64,000 nucleotides of DNA from NCBI GenBank assembly GCA_046350115.1, contig JAXMAZ010000003.1, positions 310,001 through 374,000 of the forward strand, in the 5' to 3' direction. A program made the translations under genes and the position numbers. The notes under the pieces were generated by a model. It made no database searches, had not been told where the DNA came from, and worked only from the letters and a program-made list of their open reading frames with translations. Positions within the stretch are counted from its first letter, which is position 1, and each line of letters begins with the position of its first letter. The stretch comes from JAXMAZ01 sp046350115. GTDB lineage: Bacteria; Planctomycetota; Planctomycetia; Gemmatales; Gemmataceae. Of this stretch, positions 42,780 to 51,360 are shown piece by piece.

Positions 42780-43871
42780 TCACTCCTTCACTTCCACGAT
42801 ATCCTTTGCCAGCGGGGCGACGATCCCGACCAGTTCGTCGATGTCCGCCTGCGGGACGTTGAACTTCTTCAGCGCCGCGACCAGGTGCCCGGCGGCAGCG
42901 TTGAACTCGTCCTCGGTGATCTTCATACCGGCGTGGCTGTTCTTCATGTCCCGGCCGGTGTACTTGAGCGGCCCGCCGGTCACGCTGCTCACCTGCTCGA
43001 CCACCAGTTGCGTCACCCGCTCGGCCCGCTCCTTGGTGAGCGGGTAGTTGCCGTTGCGGTCGATGTTCGCCTTCGGGTCTTTGGCCGCCGTCGTCAGGAA
43101 CTCGACCACCACCGCCCGGACGGCCGGCTCCCCGCCGAGCCGGTCCCACAGCGGCTTCTTCTTCACCTCCACGATGTCCCCGGCGGTGCCCGCCACGATC
43201 CCGACCAGCTCGTCGATCTCGGCCTGCGGCACCTTGTACTTCTTGAGCGTGGCGACCAGGTGGCCGGCCAGGGCGTTGAACTCGACCTCGGTGATCTTCA
43301 TCCCCTTGTGGGCGGCTTTCATGTCCTTGCCGGTGTACTTGAGCGGCCCGCCGGAGACGGCGCTGACCAGTTCGACCAACCGCCGCTCCAGCCGCTTCAC
43401 CCCGGCCTCGTCCAGCGGGAACGCCCCGTCCCGGAAGAAGTTCACCTTCGGGTCCGGGGCGGCGGCGATCACGAAGTCGTGGACGACCGCGGACACCGCC
43501 GGCTCGCCGCCGAGCCGGTCCCAGAGCGGCTTCTTGGCCCCGACCGTCATCACCGCGTCCAGCGCCTCCCGTAGCGCGAACGCCTTGCCGGACATGCCGG
43601 GGGTGGCCTTCGCCCGGTCGAGCCGGTCCTGGATCAGCTTCATCAGCTCCGGCCGGTGGTCGAGCATCGGCTGCAGCCCCCACAGGGCGCCCTCGTACAG
43701 CCGGTAGCACGCCTCCTGGTTGCCGGCGTTGAACAGCTCGGCGCCGGTCTCGACCGCCATCCGGGCGACCGCCTTGGCCCGCTTGTCCACCTCGTCCCGG
43801 GGCAGGGGGTCGGCCGCCGAAGCCGAGCCACCGGCCAACACCGTCGCCAGTAAGACCGCGTGCAGTCGCAT
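42780..43871 (-). CDS. Secreted protein with two tandem truncated-haemoglobin (group I) domains
   Basis: 363 residues. A signal peptide (1-20, ending SASAA) and a linker of about 90 residues are followed by two globin-like domains (about 115-237 and 240-360). Each has WDRLGGEPAV, F/W-rich helices, GGPLKYTG[KR]DMK, then [AS]H[KA]GMKIT; His188 and His313 are the probable proximal heme ligands. The common B10 Tyr of TrHb1 is absent (FVIAA and FLTTA), so ligand chemistry should differ. Export of a globin is unusual. The protein could bind heme or small gases in the periplasm or at the surface. A GAGGGT ribosome site precedes it. Confidence 0.8.
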   Translation of the reverse strand: MRLHAVLLATVLAGGSASAADPLPRDEVDKRAKAVARMAVETGAELFNAGNQEACYRLYEGALWGLQPMLDHRPELMKLIQDRLDRAKATPGMSGKAFALREALDAVMTVGAKKPLWDRLGGEPAVSAVVHDFVIAAAPDPKVNFFRDGAFPLDEAGVKRLERRLVELVSAVSGGPLKYTGKDMKAAHKGMKITEVEFNALAGHLVATLKKYKVPQAEIDELVGIVAGTAGDIVEVKKKPLWDRLGGEPAVRAVVVEFLTTAAKDPKANIDRNGNYPLTKERAERVTQLVVEQVSSVTGGPLKYTGRDMKNSHAGMKITEDEFNAAAGHLVAALKKFNVPQADIDELVGIVAPLAKDIVEVKE

Positions 43872-44040
43872 GGAATACCCTCGTGTTCGGCCGCCCGCCG
43901 GGAGTGACGATGATCGGCGGGCTTGCCCCGAGATACGAGCCGACCCGGTCGGCGGATTTCAGCGGCGGGGGAAGTTTCCCTCCCAACCGGGTGCGGCTAG
44001 AATTCCGCCAGCGTCAACCGACCCCCCCACGGGCCGACCG

Positions 44041-44595
44041 ATGCCAGGGACCGATCACGACCTGATCCGGCGGGTGGCGGCCGGCGACCGGGAGGCGTTC
44101 GCCGCCCTGTACGACCGGTACGCCGCCCGGCTGCTCGGCCTGATCGTCCGGGTTCTCGGAAACCGGACAGAGGCGGAAGACGTACTCCAGGAGGTGTTCC
44201 TCCAGGTGTGGAATGCGGCCGACCGCTACGACCCGGACCGGTCCCCGGCCGACGTGTGGCTGCTGCTCCTGGCCCGGTCCCGGGCGTTGGACCGGCTGCG
44301 GCGACGAACCGTTCCGACCACGGCCGAACTGCCCGAGCCGGCGGCCCCGGTCGTCGATCCGGCCCGGGAGTTGATCCGGTGCGAAGAGGGGGAACGGGCA
44401 CGGGCGGCCGTATCCCGGCTCCCCCCGGAGCAGCGGGAGCCGCTCCTTCTGGCGTTCTTCCACGGGCTGACCCATGAGCAGGTGGCCGCCCGGCTGAACC
44501 TGCCGCTCGGGACGGTGAAGACCCGCATCCGCCTGGGCCTGGCCCGGCTCCGCGAACTGGTCGCCGGGCCGTCCCGGGAGGGGGCCGCCGTATGA
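44041..44595 (+). CDS. ECF-type RNA polymerase sigma factor
   Basis: 184 residues. Region 2: FAALYDRYAARLLGLIVRVL then NRTEAEDVLQEVFLQVW. Region 4: LSPEQREPLLLAFFHGLT-like sequence, LTHEQVAARLNLPLGTVKTR. This is the typical ECF form associated with ChrR-type anti-sigma factors. It overlaps the next gene by 4 nt (ATGA), whose product has a ChrR-like cupin. The pair would respond to oxidative or similar stress. Confidence 0.9.
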   Translation: MPGTDHDLIRRVAAGDREAFAALYDRYAARLLGLIVRVLGNRTEAEDVLQEVFLQVWNAADRYDPDRSPADVWLLLLARSRALDRLRRRTVPTTAELPEPAAPVVDPARELIRCEEGERARAAVSRLPPEQREPLLLAFFHGLTHEQVAARLNLPLGTVKTRIRLGLARLRELVAGPSREGAAV

Positions 44596-45074
44596 CACGC
44601 ACTGACGACCTCAACGCCGACTGGGACGCCCACCCGGACGCCGTCCGGGCGTTGGCTGCTTCCATCGCCCCGGTCGAGCCATCACCCGAACTCAAAACCC
44701 GCCTGCTGGCCGCCCTCCCCCCCGCCGACCGGGTCGTACCCAACCTCCCCGGGATCAAGATCCGCCTGGCCGACGACGCCGACTTCCGCCCGACCCGATT
44801 GCCCGGGGTGTCGGTCCGGATGTTGCACGTGGACGCCCGGAACCGGCAGTTCACCTGCCTGGTCCGGATGGCCCCCGGGGCGACCCTGCCCAGTCACCCG
44901 CACGACGGACCGGAGGAGTGTATCGTCCTGAACGGGGAGATCGTCGCCCACGGGGTCCGGATGAAGGCGGGGGACTACCAGCGGGTCGAGCCGGGGACCG
45001 CCCACGCCGAGCAGCACACGGACACCGGCTGCCTGCTCTACCTGACCGGCCCGGCCTCGTTGCTGGCCGAGTGA
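44592..45074 (+). CDS. ChrR-like cupin anti-sigma protein
   Basis: 160 residues. The N-terminal 50 residues are helical. The C-terminal cupin domain has MAPGATLPSHPHDGPEECIV and EPGTAHAEQHTDTGCLLYLT, with H/E/H residues (SHPHDGPEE, then H near the end) for a metal. It resembles the C-terminal domain of ChrR, which senses singlet oxygen or peroxides. It lacks an obvious N-terminal zinc HxxxCxxC. It is coupled to the preceding ECF sigma gene, so it is most likely its cognate anti-sigma factor. Confidence 0.8.
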   Translation: MTRTDDLNADWDAHPDAVRALAASIAPVEPSPELKTRLLAALPPADRVVPNLPGIKIRLADDADFRPTRLPGVSVRMLHVDARNRQFTCLVRMAPGATLPSHPHDGPEECIVLNGEIVAHGVRMKAGDYQRVEPGTAHAEQHTDTGCLLYLTGPASLLAE

Positions 45075-45094
45075 GGACGGGCCGCGGTGTTTTC

Positions 45095-45235
45095 CCCTCT
45101 CCCCTTGGGGAGAGGGGCCGGGGGTGGCCCCCCCCCCCCCCCCCCCCCCCAGGCCGTCACCCGTTCGGAGTCGTCGGAAGAGGATGGGGTCGTGACCCCT
45201 CACCCCCAGCCCCTCTCCCCCAAGGGGAGAGGGGA
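45095..45235. repeat. Long imperfect palindrome with homopolymer C core (CCCCTCTCC type)
   Basis: Left arm CCCCTCTCCCCTTGGGGAGA and GGGGCCGGGGGTGG (45095-45127), right arm complementary (45201-45235). Between them lies a run of 23 C (45128-45150), which looks artefactual. Each arm is itself a small hairpin. It precedes the HtrA-like gene. Confidence 0.75.
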
Positions 45236-45252
45236 GAATGAGGTCGCCGCTC

Positions 45253-46437
45253 ATGTCGTATGACCCCGACCCGTACCCCGTCGCCCGCCGGCCCCGCCGG
45301 GCCGAGCCGACCGGCTACGGCACGCTGGTCCTCGCCCTGTTGCTCGGGGCCGGGCTGGCCCTCGGGGCGCTGTATCTGTTCCGCCCGCGGGCCGGGGTCG
45401 GGCCAGCCTTGGACCCCACCGTCGTCGAGCGGGAAGCCACCCCGAAGTCCGCCCCGGACGGCGACGAGCAGGAGGCGATCCGGCTGTTCAAGGCGGTCAA
45501 GGCGAGCGTGGTGAACGTGGACACGGTGGTCCTCGTCCGCCGCCGGCTGGACATGCGGGTGGAGGCCCAGCAGACGGGCACCGGGTCCGGGTTCTTCTGG
45601 GACGACGACGGGCGGATCGTCACCAACTACCACGTGGTTAAGGACGCCATCCAGAACCGGTACAAGGTGCGCGTGGTCTTGGCCGACCGGTCTGCCTACG
45701 AGGCCCGGATCGTCGGCGCCTCCCCGGACCACGACCTGGCCGTCGTCCAGGCGACCGTGCCCAAGGACAAGGTCCACAAGATCGCCGTCGGCCGGTCGAA
45801 CGACCTGGAGGTCGGGCAGAAGGCGTACGCCATCGGCAACCCGTTCGGCCTGAGCCTGACCATGACCAAGGGGATCATCTCCGCCCTGGACCGGCAGATC
45901 GACTCGCCGAACGACCACACCATCACCGGGGCGATCCAGACGGACGCCCCGATCAACCCGGGCAACAGCGGCGGCCCGCTGCTGGACAAGGACGGCCGGC
46001 TGATCGGGGTGAACACGTCGATCGCCAGCCCGAGCGGGGGGAACGTCGGGATCGGGTTCGCCATCCCGGTGGACACGGTGAACGAGGTCGTCACCGAGCT
46101 GATCCGTCAGGGCCGGGTGCGGCGGCCGGACATCGGGGTGACGCTGGTGGACCAGAGGCTCGTCCGGCGGGCCGGGTTTGCCGCCGGGGTGATGATCCGG
46201 TCGGTGACGCCGGGCGGGCCGGCGGAGGCCGCCGGGTTGCGGGGCGTCAACTCCGATGCCCAGTCCGGCGAGGTCGAGCCGGGCGACCTGATCGTCGCCA
46301 TCAACGGGCAGGAGGTGGGCGGGACGCAGGACTACCAGCGGCTGCTCGGCGGGCTGAAGATCGGCGAGAAGGCGAAGCTGACCGTCGAGCGGGGGGAGAA
46401 GCGGCTCGACGTGTCGGTGACGGTCGGCGGCGTTTAA
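45253..46437 (+). CDS. HtrA/DegP-like trypsin-type serine protease with PDZ domain
   Basis: About 394 residues. One N-terminal membrane helix (about 26-46, GTLVLALLLGAGLALGALYL) precedes the protease domain with the catalytic triad: His in IVTNYHVV, Asp in ASPDHDLAVVQ, Ser in NPGNSGGPLLD. A single PDZ domain follows (about 290-390, VMIRSVTPGGPAEAAGLRGV). It is a membrane-tethered envelope protease for misfolded or signalling substrates. The start is ambiguous: ATG 45238 lies inside the palindrome arm, ATG 45253 is 15 nt later. Confidence 0.9.
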   Translation: MSYDPDPYPVARRPRRAEPTGYGTLVLALLLGAGLALGALYLFRPRAGVGPALDPTVVEREATPKSAPDGDEQEAIRLFKAVKASVVNVDTVVLVRRRLDMRVEAQQTGTGSGFFWDDDGRIVTNYHVVKDAIQNRYKVRVVLADRSAYEARIVGASPDHDLAVVQATVPKDKVHKIAVGRSNDLEVGQKAYAIGNPFGLSLTMTKGIISALDRQIDSPNDHTITGAIQTDAPINPGNSGGPLLDKDGRLIGVNTSIASPSGGNVGIGFAIPVDTVNEVVTELIRQGRVRRPDIGVTLVDQRLVRRAGFAAGVMIRSVTPGGPAEAAGLRGVNSDAQSGEVEPGDLIVAINGQEVGGTQDYQRLLGGLKIGEKAKLTVERGEKRLDVSVTVGGV

Positions 46438-47018
46438 CCGGGCACCGGAACCAGAATCTCCGCCACCTCGACCGCCGGCTCGCCGTTCACGGTCAGTACC
46501 CCGAGCCGGCCGTACAGCGGCACCGGCGCCGCCAGCTCGAGCCACTCGCACATCGTCGGCGTCGGCGTCGCTCGGTAGTACGCCGTCGGCCGGACCGTCC
46601 GCAGCACCCCGGCGTTGATGAGCACCCGGCCCAGCGGCGTTCGCTCGGATACGATCTCGTCCTTCACCGCCGGCGGCAGCTTGCCCAGATCGACCCGCAC
46701 CAGCCCGAACTGCACCACCCGCCCCGACCCCCGTAGGGCCAGCACGATCTTGCGGGCGTAGTCGTCCCCGGCCCGGGCCACCTGCTTCGGCCGCACGTCC
46801 ACCGCGTCGCCGTAGAACGCCTCGACGGTCACGGTCATGTGGTGGGTGTGGACCAGCAGCCGGTGATATGGCTCCGGCACCTCGCCCGGGGAGAGGAACT
46901 CGACCGCCGGCCGATCACTCTGGTCCGGGAACGGGGCGTACAGGTCGTCGAAAGTGGGGGTCGGCAGCACGGAGGCGGGTTCCGAAGGCGGGCGGCGGAC
47001 GACGGCGGGTGGCGGCAT
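46434..47018 (-). CDS. Chorismate-lyase-like (DUF98) protein
   Basis: 194 residues from the ATG at 47018. The core RLLVHTHHMTVTVEAFYGD, GSGRVVQFGLVRVDLGKLPP and RTPLGRVLINAGVLRTVRPT is the UbiC/DUF98 fold pattern ('..R.m...l.a..g......r.v.l....vve.g.i......lp......i....PLg.il'). Classical UbiC makes 4-hydroxybenzoate. This branch is often uncharacterised or linked to other phenolic pathways. There are no ubiquinone genes nearby. It converges on the HtrA-like gene. Confidence 0.7.
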   Translation of the reverse strand: MPPPAVVRRPPSEPASVLPTPTFDDLYAPFPDQSDRPAVEFLSPGEVPEPYHRLLVHTHHMTVTVEAFYGDAVDVRPKQVARAGDDYARKIVLALRGSGRVVQFGLVRVDLGKLPPAVKDEIVSERTPLGRVLINAGVLRTVRPTAYYRATPTPTMCEWLELAAPVPLYGRLGVLTVNGEPAVEVAEILVPVPG

Positions 47019-47119
47019 CACAATACCCCTTTTCCGGGGATACCCGCCACCCCGACCCGGCTTACCGGAAACCGCTTGCGTTGGGAGTATGCCACGGTTC
47101 GTTAGCCCCGTCCTCTTGC

Positions 47120-47250
47120 TCCCCTCACCGCTTCGGGGAGGGGGCCGGGGGAGGGGTCAAACCAGCGACCTGCCACCAAGACTTCGAGGGCACCGGGCCG
47201 GGTCGGGGTCGTGACCCCACCCCCCGGCCCCCTCCCGAAGCGGAGAGGAG
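47120..47250. repeat. Long imperfect palindrome (CCGCTTCGGGGAGG type)
   Basis: Left arm CCGCTTCGGGGAGGGGGCCG (47128 onward to 47158), right arm complementary (47213-47250), about 55 nt of loop. It lies between divergent genes (DUF98 leftward and ThuA-like rightward), so it is probably not a terminator. It resembles the other intergenic palindromes in length but not in sequence. Confidence 0.65.
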
Positions 47251-47334
47251 CAAAACCACCGCAAACGCGCACCGCCCTTGCGTCCGACCGGGTTGCGTGG
47301 TCTGCTGCCGTCTCGCTCTCCCACCGAGGAAACC

Positions 47335-48291
47335 ATGACCCGCCTCGCTCTCCTCGCCGTCGTCGGCCTGTCGGTGCCGGCGTCCGCCCAAGACTTGGGG
47401 TTCGACCCGTTCGACCAGTCGAAGGTGCCGCTGGAGGTCGGGCCGCCGGCTGGGTTCAAGGGGAAGACGGTCCTGCTCATCGCCGGCCGCAAGAGCCACC
47501 CGCCGGCCCAGCACGAGTTCTTCGCCGGCACCGCCGTTTTGATGAACCTGCTCAAGCAGACCCCAGGCGTCTGGCCGGTCATGGCCCGGGACGGCTGGCC
47601 GAAGGACGAGACGCTGTTCGACAAGGCGGACGCGGTTGTCTTCTACATGGATGGCCGGGACGGGCACCCGGCGGTGCAGGGGGACCGGCTGAAGTTCCTC
47701 CAGAAGCACATCGACCGCGGCATCGGCTGGGTGAACCTGCACTACGCGGTGGACTACAAGCCGGAGCACGGGCAAACGGTAGTCGGCTGGATGGGCGGGT
47801 ACTACGACCCGCGGATCAGCACCAACCCGCACTGGGACGCGGACATCCGGGCGCTGCCGAAGCACCCGATCACGAACGGCGTGAAGCCGTTCACCATCCG
47901 CGACGAGTGGTACTTCAACATGCACTGGGTCGGCGACGTGGTGGACGTGAAGGAGGCCCACGGCGTTACCCCAATCTTGCAAGCGGTGCCGCCGGACAAG
48001 GTGCGGGGCACCGCGGACGCCAAGAAGTACCCCGGCCGACTGGAGACGATGGCCTGGGCTTACGACCGGCCGAGTGGCGGCCGGGGGTTCGGGTTCACCG
48101 GCGGGCACTTCCACCGCAACTGGGCGGACGAGAACTTCCGCCGGCTGGTGGTGAACGCGGTCCTGTGGGCGGCCAAGACGGACGTGCCGGACGGCGGGGC
48201 GAAGGTGGACTTCGACCCGGCCGACCTGAACCGCAACCTGGACAACAAGGGCAAGCCGTTCGAGAAGATCGTCCCGCCGCCGGGGAAGTGA
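47335..48291 (+). CDS. ThuA-like domain secreted protein
   Basis: 318 residues. A signal peptide (1-18, ending PASA) and the ThuA/trehalose-utilisation-like fold: KTVLLIAGRKSHPPAQHEFF, ADAVVFYMDGRDGHPA, IGWVNLHYAVDYKPEHGQTV and AWAYDRPSGGRGFGFTGGHF. ThuA-like proteins resemble class I glutamine amidotransferases but lack activity evidence. In Planctomycetes they are often exported and found with sugar or heparan enzymes. Here it stands alone. GAGGAAACC upstream gives the start. Confidence 0.8.
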   Translation: MTRLALLAVVGLSVPASAQDLGFDPFDQSKVPLEVGPPAGFKGKTVLLIAGRKSHPPAQHEFFAGTAVLMNLLKQTPGVWPVMARDGWPKDETLFDKADAVVFYMDGRDGHPAVQGDRLKFLQKHIDRGIGWVNLHYAVDYKPEHGQTVVGWMGGYYDPRISTNPHWDADIRALPKHPITNGVKPFTIRDEWYFNMHWVGDVVDVKEAHGVTPILQAVPPDKVRGTADAKKYPGRLETMAWAYDRPSGGRGFGFTGGHFHRNWADENFRRLVVNAVLWAAKTDVPDGGAKVDFDPADLNRNLDNKGKPFEKIVPPPGK

Positions 48292-48299
48292 CCGGCTTT

Positions 48300-48560
48300 C
48301 TGTAGGGCGGGTCCAGCCGGCGCTGCGGCGCCGACCCGCCGGCCGGGCAGGAACCCACCTCTTGGTCGGCGGCACGGGCCGGGGGAGGGCGAGGCTCCTG
48401 CCGAGCCGGGCTGCCTGCCCGGCGGGCTGTCACCCATGACCGGATGCCGCCCCCGGTGTGGGTTCAAGCGGCTGCGGACGCGCTCCCCGGCTCGGCAGGG
48501 GCCTCGCCCTCCCTCAAGAACCCGCCGGCTTAAGGGGCCGGCGGGTCGGGCCGCAACGCC
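48300..48560. repeat. Cluster of nested palindromes between thuA-like and dinB
   Basis: Contains a hairpin GGCGGGTC..GGCGC/GCGCCG..ACCCGCC (48307-48340). A pair of long arms follows, GGGAGGGCGAGGCTCCTGCC (48383-48410) and its near-complement (48485-48513). A 10-bp hairpin ACCCGCCGGC/GCCGGCGGGT lies at 48520-48546. It is in a gene-free stretch of about 450 bp. The rest of that stretch (to 48740) shows no gene. Confidence 0.65.
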
Positions 48561-48665
48561 CGGCTTGATCCGCCCTCGTCCGATCACGATCCCGTCAGCT
48601 CCACCCTTTCGGGCAGAATCGGCCCGCACTTAAGCTAAACCGCCCGCAATTCCACCGGAATCCGC

Positions 48666-48694
48666 TTGATGCTGAACAAGATATCACTTATCCA
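48666..48694 (+). promoter_or_regulatory. Candidate dinB promoter
   Basis: TTGATG (48666-48671), 17-bp spacer, TATCCA (48689-48694), in an AT-rich patch just upstream of dinB. No LexA box of E. coli or Bacillus type was seen. Weak on sequence alone. Confidence 0.3.
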
Positions 48695-48740
48695 TTGTGC
48701 ATGAACGGATGGTCACTCACCGCCCACGGGTACTGCCGCC

Positions 48741-49961
48741 ATGTCGCTCCGCTACCTGTTCGTGGACATGAACGCCTACTTCGCCTCGGTGGAGCAGCAG
48801 GACGACCCACGGCTGCGGGGCAAGCCGGTGACCGTCACCGCGGTGGACGCCCGCACCACCTGCTGCCTGGCCGCCAGCTACGAGGCGAAGCGGTACGGGG
48901 TCAAAACTGGGATGCCGGTGTGGGAGGCGTTGAAGATCTGCCCCGGACTCGTCACCCGGGTCGGCCGGCCCGACCGGTACACCGAGCTGCACCACGAGAT
49001 CGTCCGGGCGGTCGGCCGGTGCGTGCCGGTGACGCAGGTGTACTCCGTGGACGAGATGGCGTGCAAGCTGATCGGCGACGAGCGGACGCCGGAGAAGGCG
49101 ACGGCCATCGCCAAGCAGATCAAGCGAGAAATCCTCACCACGGTCGGCGACCAGTTGCGGTGTTCGGTCGGGGCCGGGCCGAACGTCATGCTGGCGAAGG
49201 TGGCCGGGGACATGCAGAAGCCGGACGGGCTGACCCTGCTGCCGACCGCCGACCTGGCGACCCGGCTGGTTCAACTCAAGCTGACCGACTTCCCCGGCAT
49301 CGGCCCGCGGATGGAGAAGCGATTCCACCGGTTCGGCATCACGTCCGTCCGGCAACTGCTCGCCCTCACCCCGGCCCAGTTGTGCCACGTCTGGGGGAGC
49401 CGGGTCCACGGGTGGAAGTGGTGGTATCTGCTCCGCGGCGAGGACGTGCCGTCGAAGCCGACCAAGCGGCGGACGGTCGGCCACTCGCACGTCCTGCCTC
49501 CGGCCCTGCGGACGGAGGCCGGGGCGCGGGCGGTGATGGTGAAGCTGATCCACAAGGCGGCGGCCCGGCTGCGGGGGATCGGGTTCTGGGCCGGGCACCT
49601 GTCGGTCGGGGTGCGGCACGAGGACGGCAGCCGGTGGGAGGCCGGGTGCAAGCTGGCCCGGTGCCAAGACACGCTGAACGTCCTGCGGGCGTTCGGCGAC
49701 CTGTGGGCGGCCCGCCCGACGGACCGGGAGCCGAAGCAGGTGTACATGGTGCTGACGGACCTGGTGCCGGCCCGGGCGGCGACGCCGTCGCTGTTCGAGT
49801 TCGACCGGCAGGTGACGACGCTGTCGCACGCGATGGACAAGGTGAACCGGCTGTTCGGCCGGAACAGCGTGCATTTCGGGACGCTGTGCGGGGCGGCGGA
49901 GACGGCCCCGACCCGGATCGCGTTCAACCAGGTGCCGGACTTCAACCCGGCGTTCACGTGA
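48741..49961 (+). CDS. dinB: DNA polymerase IV (Y-family translesion polymerase)
   Basis: 406 residues. N-terminal palm motif YLFVDMNAYFASVEQQDDP supplies the first acidic residue. The second catalytic pair is VYSVDEMACKL (S-x-D-E). The thumb HhH segment LTDFPGIGPRMEKRFHRFG follows, then a little-finger domain (LHPPALRTEAGARAVMVKL-like). The ends match bacterial Pol IV/DinB homologues. There is no beta-clamp motif obvious at the C-terminus. It acts in damage bypass and mutagenesis. It is a lone gene after the palindrome cluster. Confidence 0.93.
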   Translation: MSLRYLFVDMNAYFASVEQQDDPRLRGKPVTVTAVDARTTCCLAASYEAKRYGVKTGMPVWEALKICPGLVTRVGRPDRYTELHHEIVRAVGRCVPVTQVYSVDEMACKLIGDERTPEKATAIAKQIKREILTTVGDQLRCSVGAGPNVMLAKVAGDMQKPDGLTLLPTADLATRLVQLKLTDFPGIGPRMEKRFHRFGITSVRQLLALTPAQLCHVWGSRVHGWKWWYLLRGEDVPSKPTKRRTVGHSHVLPPALRTEAGARAVMVKLIHKAAARLRGIGFWAGHLSVGVRHEDGSRWEAGCKLARCQDTLNVLRAFGDLWAARPTDREPKQVYMVLTDLVPARAATPSLFEFDRQVTTLSHAMDKVNRLFGRNSVHFGTLCGAAETAPTRIAFNQVPDFNPAFT

Positions 49962-50010
49962 ACCTGGCGTCTGACTTACAATAGGGCGGATTCCGCGCAA
50001 GGGGGCGAGC

Positions 50011-50262
50011 ATGGTATCAGCCGGTACGCAATCCGTCATTGACCGGGCGAAGCAGGTCTACGCCGAACGGCTTCAGGCCACGCTGGAGGCGAACCACCAG
50101 GGTCGGTTTGTTGCCATTGAGCCGGAGTCCGGCGATTACTTCCTGGCAGACACACTCGACGCCGCGGTCCGGGCGGCCCGGGCGCGGCACCCGTCCCGGC
50201 TGACGCACACCGTGCGGGTGGGGCACCCCGCGGCCCTCCACCTGGGGAGCGCGGGATGGTGA
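50011..50262 (+). CDS. Small protein coupled to a clan AA aspartic protease
   Basis: 83 residues, GGGGGCGA upstream. It has a helical N-terminus (VIDRAKQVYAERLQATLEAN) followed by a small beta segment RFVAIEPESGDYFLADTLDA. Its end overlaps the next gene by 7 nt. Small proteins of this type with an 'AIEPESGDYFLGDT' motif are often encoded just before clan AA aspartic protease-like genes, so the pair may be a conserved module. The function is unknown. Confidence 0.65.
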   Translation: MVSAGTQSVIDRAKQVYAERLQATLEANHQGRFVAIEPESGDYFLADTLDAAVRAARARHPSRLTHTVRVGHPAALHLGSAGW

Positions 50263-50621
50263 CCGGGCACGTAGACGATCAACTTCGGGCGCTCGTCCGG
50301 GTTCCGGTGTCGGCCACCCGGGACGGGCCGCGGCAGGAGGTCGTGGCGTGGGTCGATACGGCGTTCAACGGCGGGCTGACGGTCCCGCGGTCGCTGGTCG
50401 CCGGGCTGGGGCTGCCGCAGGAGTCGTCGGCCGAGGCCGTCTTGGCGGACGGCCAGACGGTTGCGTTGGAAACGTTCGGCTGTTATCTCGACTGGTTCGG
50501 TCAAACCTACCAGACACAGGTCGTTGCCAGCGACGGGGCGTACCCGCTGCTCGGGACGCTGCTGCTGGCCGGCCGCCGACTGCTGATCGACTACTCAGCG
50601 CGGACGGTTGAACTGGCCTAA
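50256..50621 (+). CDS. Clan AA aspartic protease-like protein
   Basis: 121 residues. EVVAWVDTAFNGGLTVPRSL contains the D-T-[AG] signature of the clan AA family (TIGR03698 type). The segment YPLLGTLLLAGRRLLIDYSA supplies the second structural motif. The active-site Gly is replaced by Ala (DTA), so catalysis is uncertain. It overlaps the small upstream gene and probably forms a two-protein unit with it. No substrate is known. Confidence 0.75.
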   Translation: MVTGHVDDQLRALVRVPVSATRDGPRQEVVAWVDTAFNGGLTVPRSLVAGLGLPQESSAEAVLADGQTVALETFGCYLDWFGQTYQTQVVASDGAYPLLGTLLLAGRRLLIDYSARTVELA

Positions 50622-50677
50622 GGGCCGATCGACCAAGCTCCCCTACCCGCCGGATCAAGTGCAACGCCTGGGTCGGC

Positions 50678-51184
50678 TTACCTTGAGCGCGGGGCAGCGA
50701 CGAGCTCGCCGCTCCGGTGCAAGGCGACAACCAACCGTACCTCGCCCTGCTCCGAGTTGGCGGGGGCATCGCCGGTCAGCCGGGTGAACTCGGACTGCAC
50801 CAGCGGCCACAACGCAGGCGCTGGGCAAACTGGGCCGGCGGCGAGGAGGTCGGCAGCGATGATGGCATACGCGGCGTTCTTGCTCAGCTTGCGATACACC
50901 TCGTCCACGGTCCACGCGAGAAGTGGACGCTGCCCACGGCGCAGCCGACCGAGATACCACAGTCCACGAGCAGCCACACGTGGGCAGGGCTTGGTGCCGC
51001 TGTTCGCTACTTCGCCATCCAGAGCCACGTACTGTTCGTACCAGCACCGATTCCAGGTCACGGCGTCGTCACGGCCGGTTGGAAGCATTCGCTCGACGGT
51101 GCCCAGCACCCATGGGGTGATGGGGATGAGATTGAGCACTTCCGCAGCTTGTGTGATCCCTTTGGTCGTCAACGTCATCGCCAT
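50678..51184 (-). CDS. Hypothetical protein
   Basis: 168 residues with GGAGGGG upstream of the start at 51184. Segments AAEVLNLIPITPWVLGTVER and GLWYLGRLRRGQRPLLAWTV, then AYAIIAADLLAAGPV, look like a soluble alpha/beta protein. I do not recognise it. It converges toward the clan AA pair; a small palindrome (51261-51289) lies upstream. Confidence 0.5.
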   Translation of the reverse strand: MAMTLTTKGITQAAEVLNLIPITPWVLGTVERMLPTGRDDAVTWNRCWYEQYVALDGEVANSGTKPCPRVAARGLWYLGRLRRGQRPLLAWTVDEVYRKLSKNAAYAIIAADLLAAGPVCPAPALWPLVQSEFTRLTGDAPANSEQGEVRLVVALHRSGELVAAPRSR

Positions 51185-51360
51185 CGGTGCCCCTCCGCTC
51201 GCCGAACGTGTTGTGACTATGCTCCGCCGCGCACACCAACGCGGCGGTCAGTCTACCCCTCTACGGCTGGGGGCCAGCCCCCAACGTAGCGACCCCACCC
51301 AGCCTAATCAAAGCTCTGTGCCGACCGCCTGGACCATGCTCCGGGACTTTCCGCCGCAGC

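Noticed and set aside
48600..48740. LexA/SOS box upstream of dinB
   Set aside because: No CTGT-N8-ACAG or GAAC-N4-GTTC pattern found. An unknown planctomycete motif cannot be excluded.
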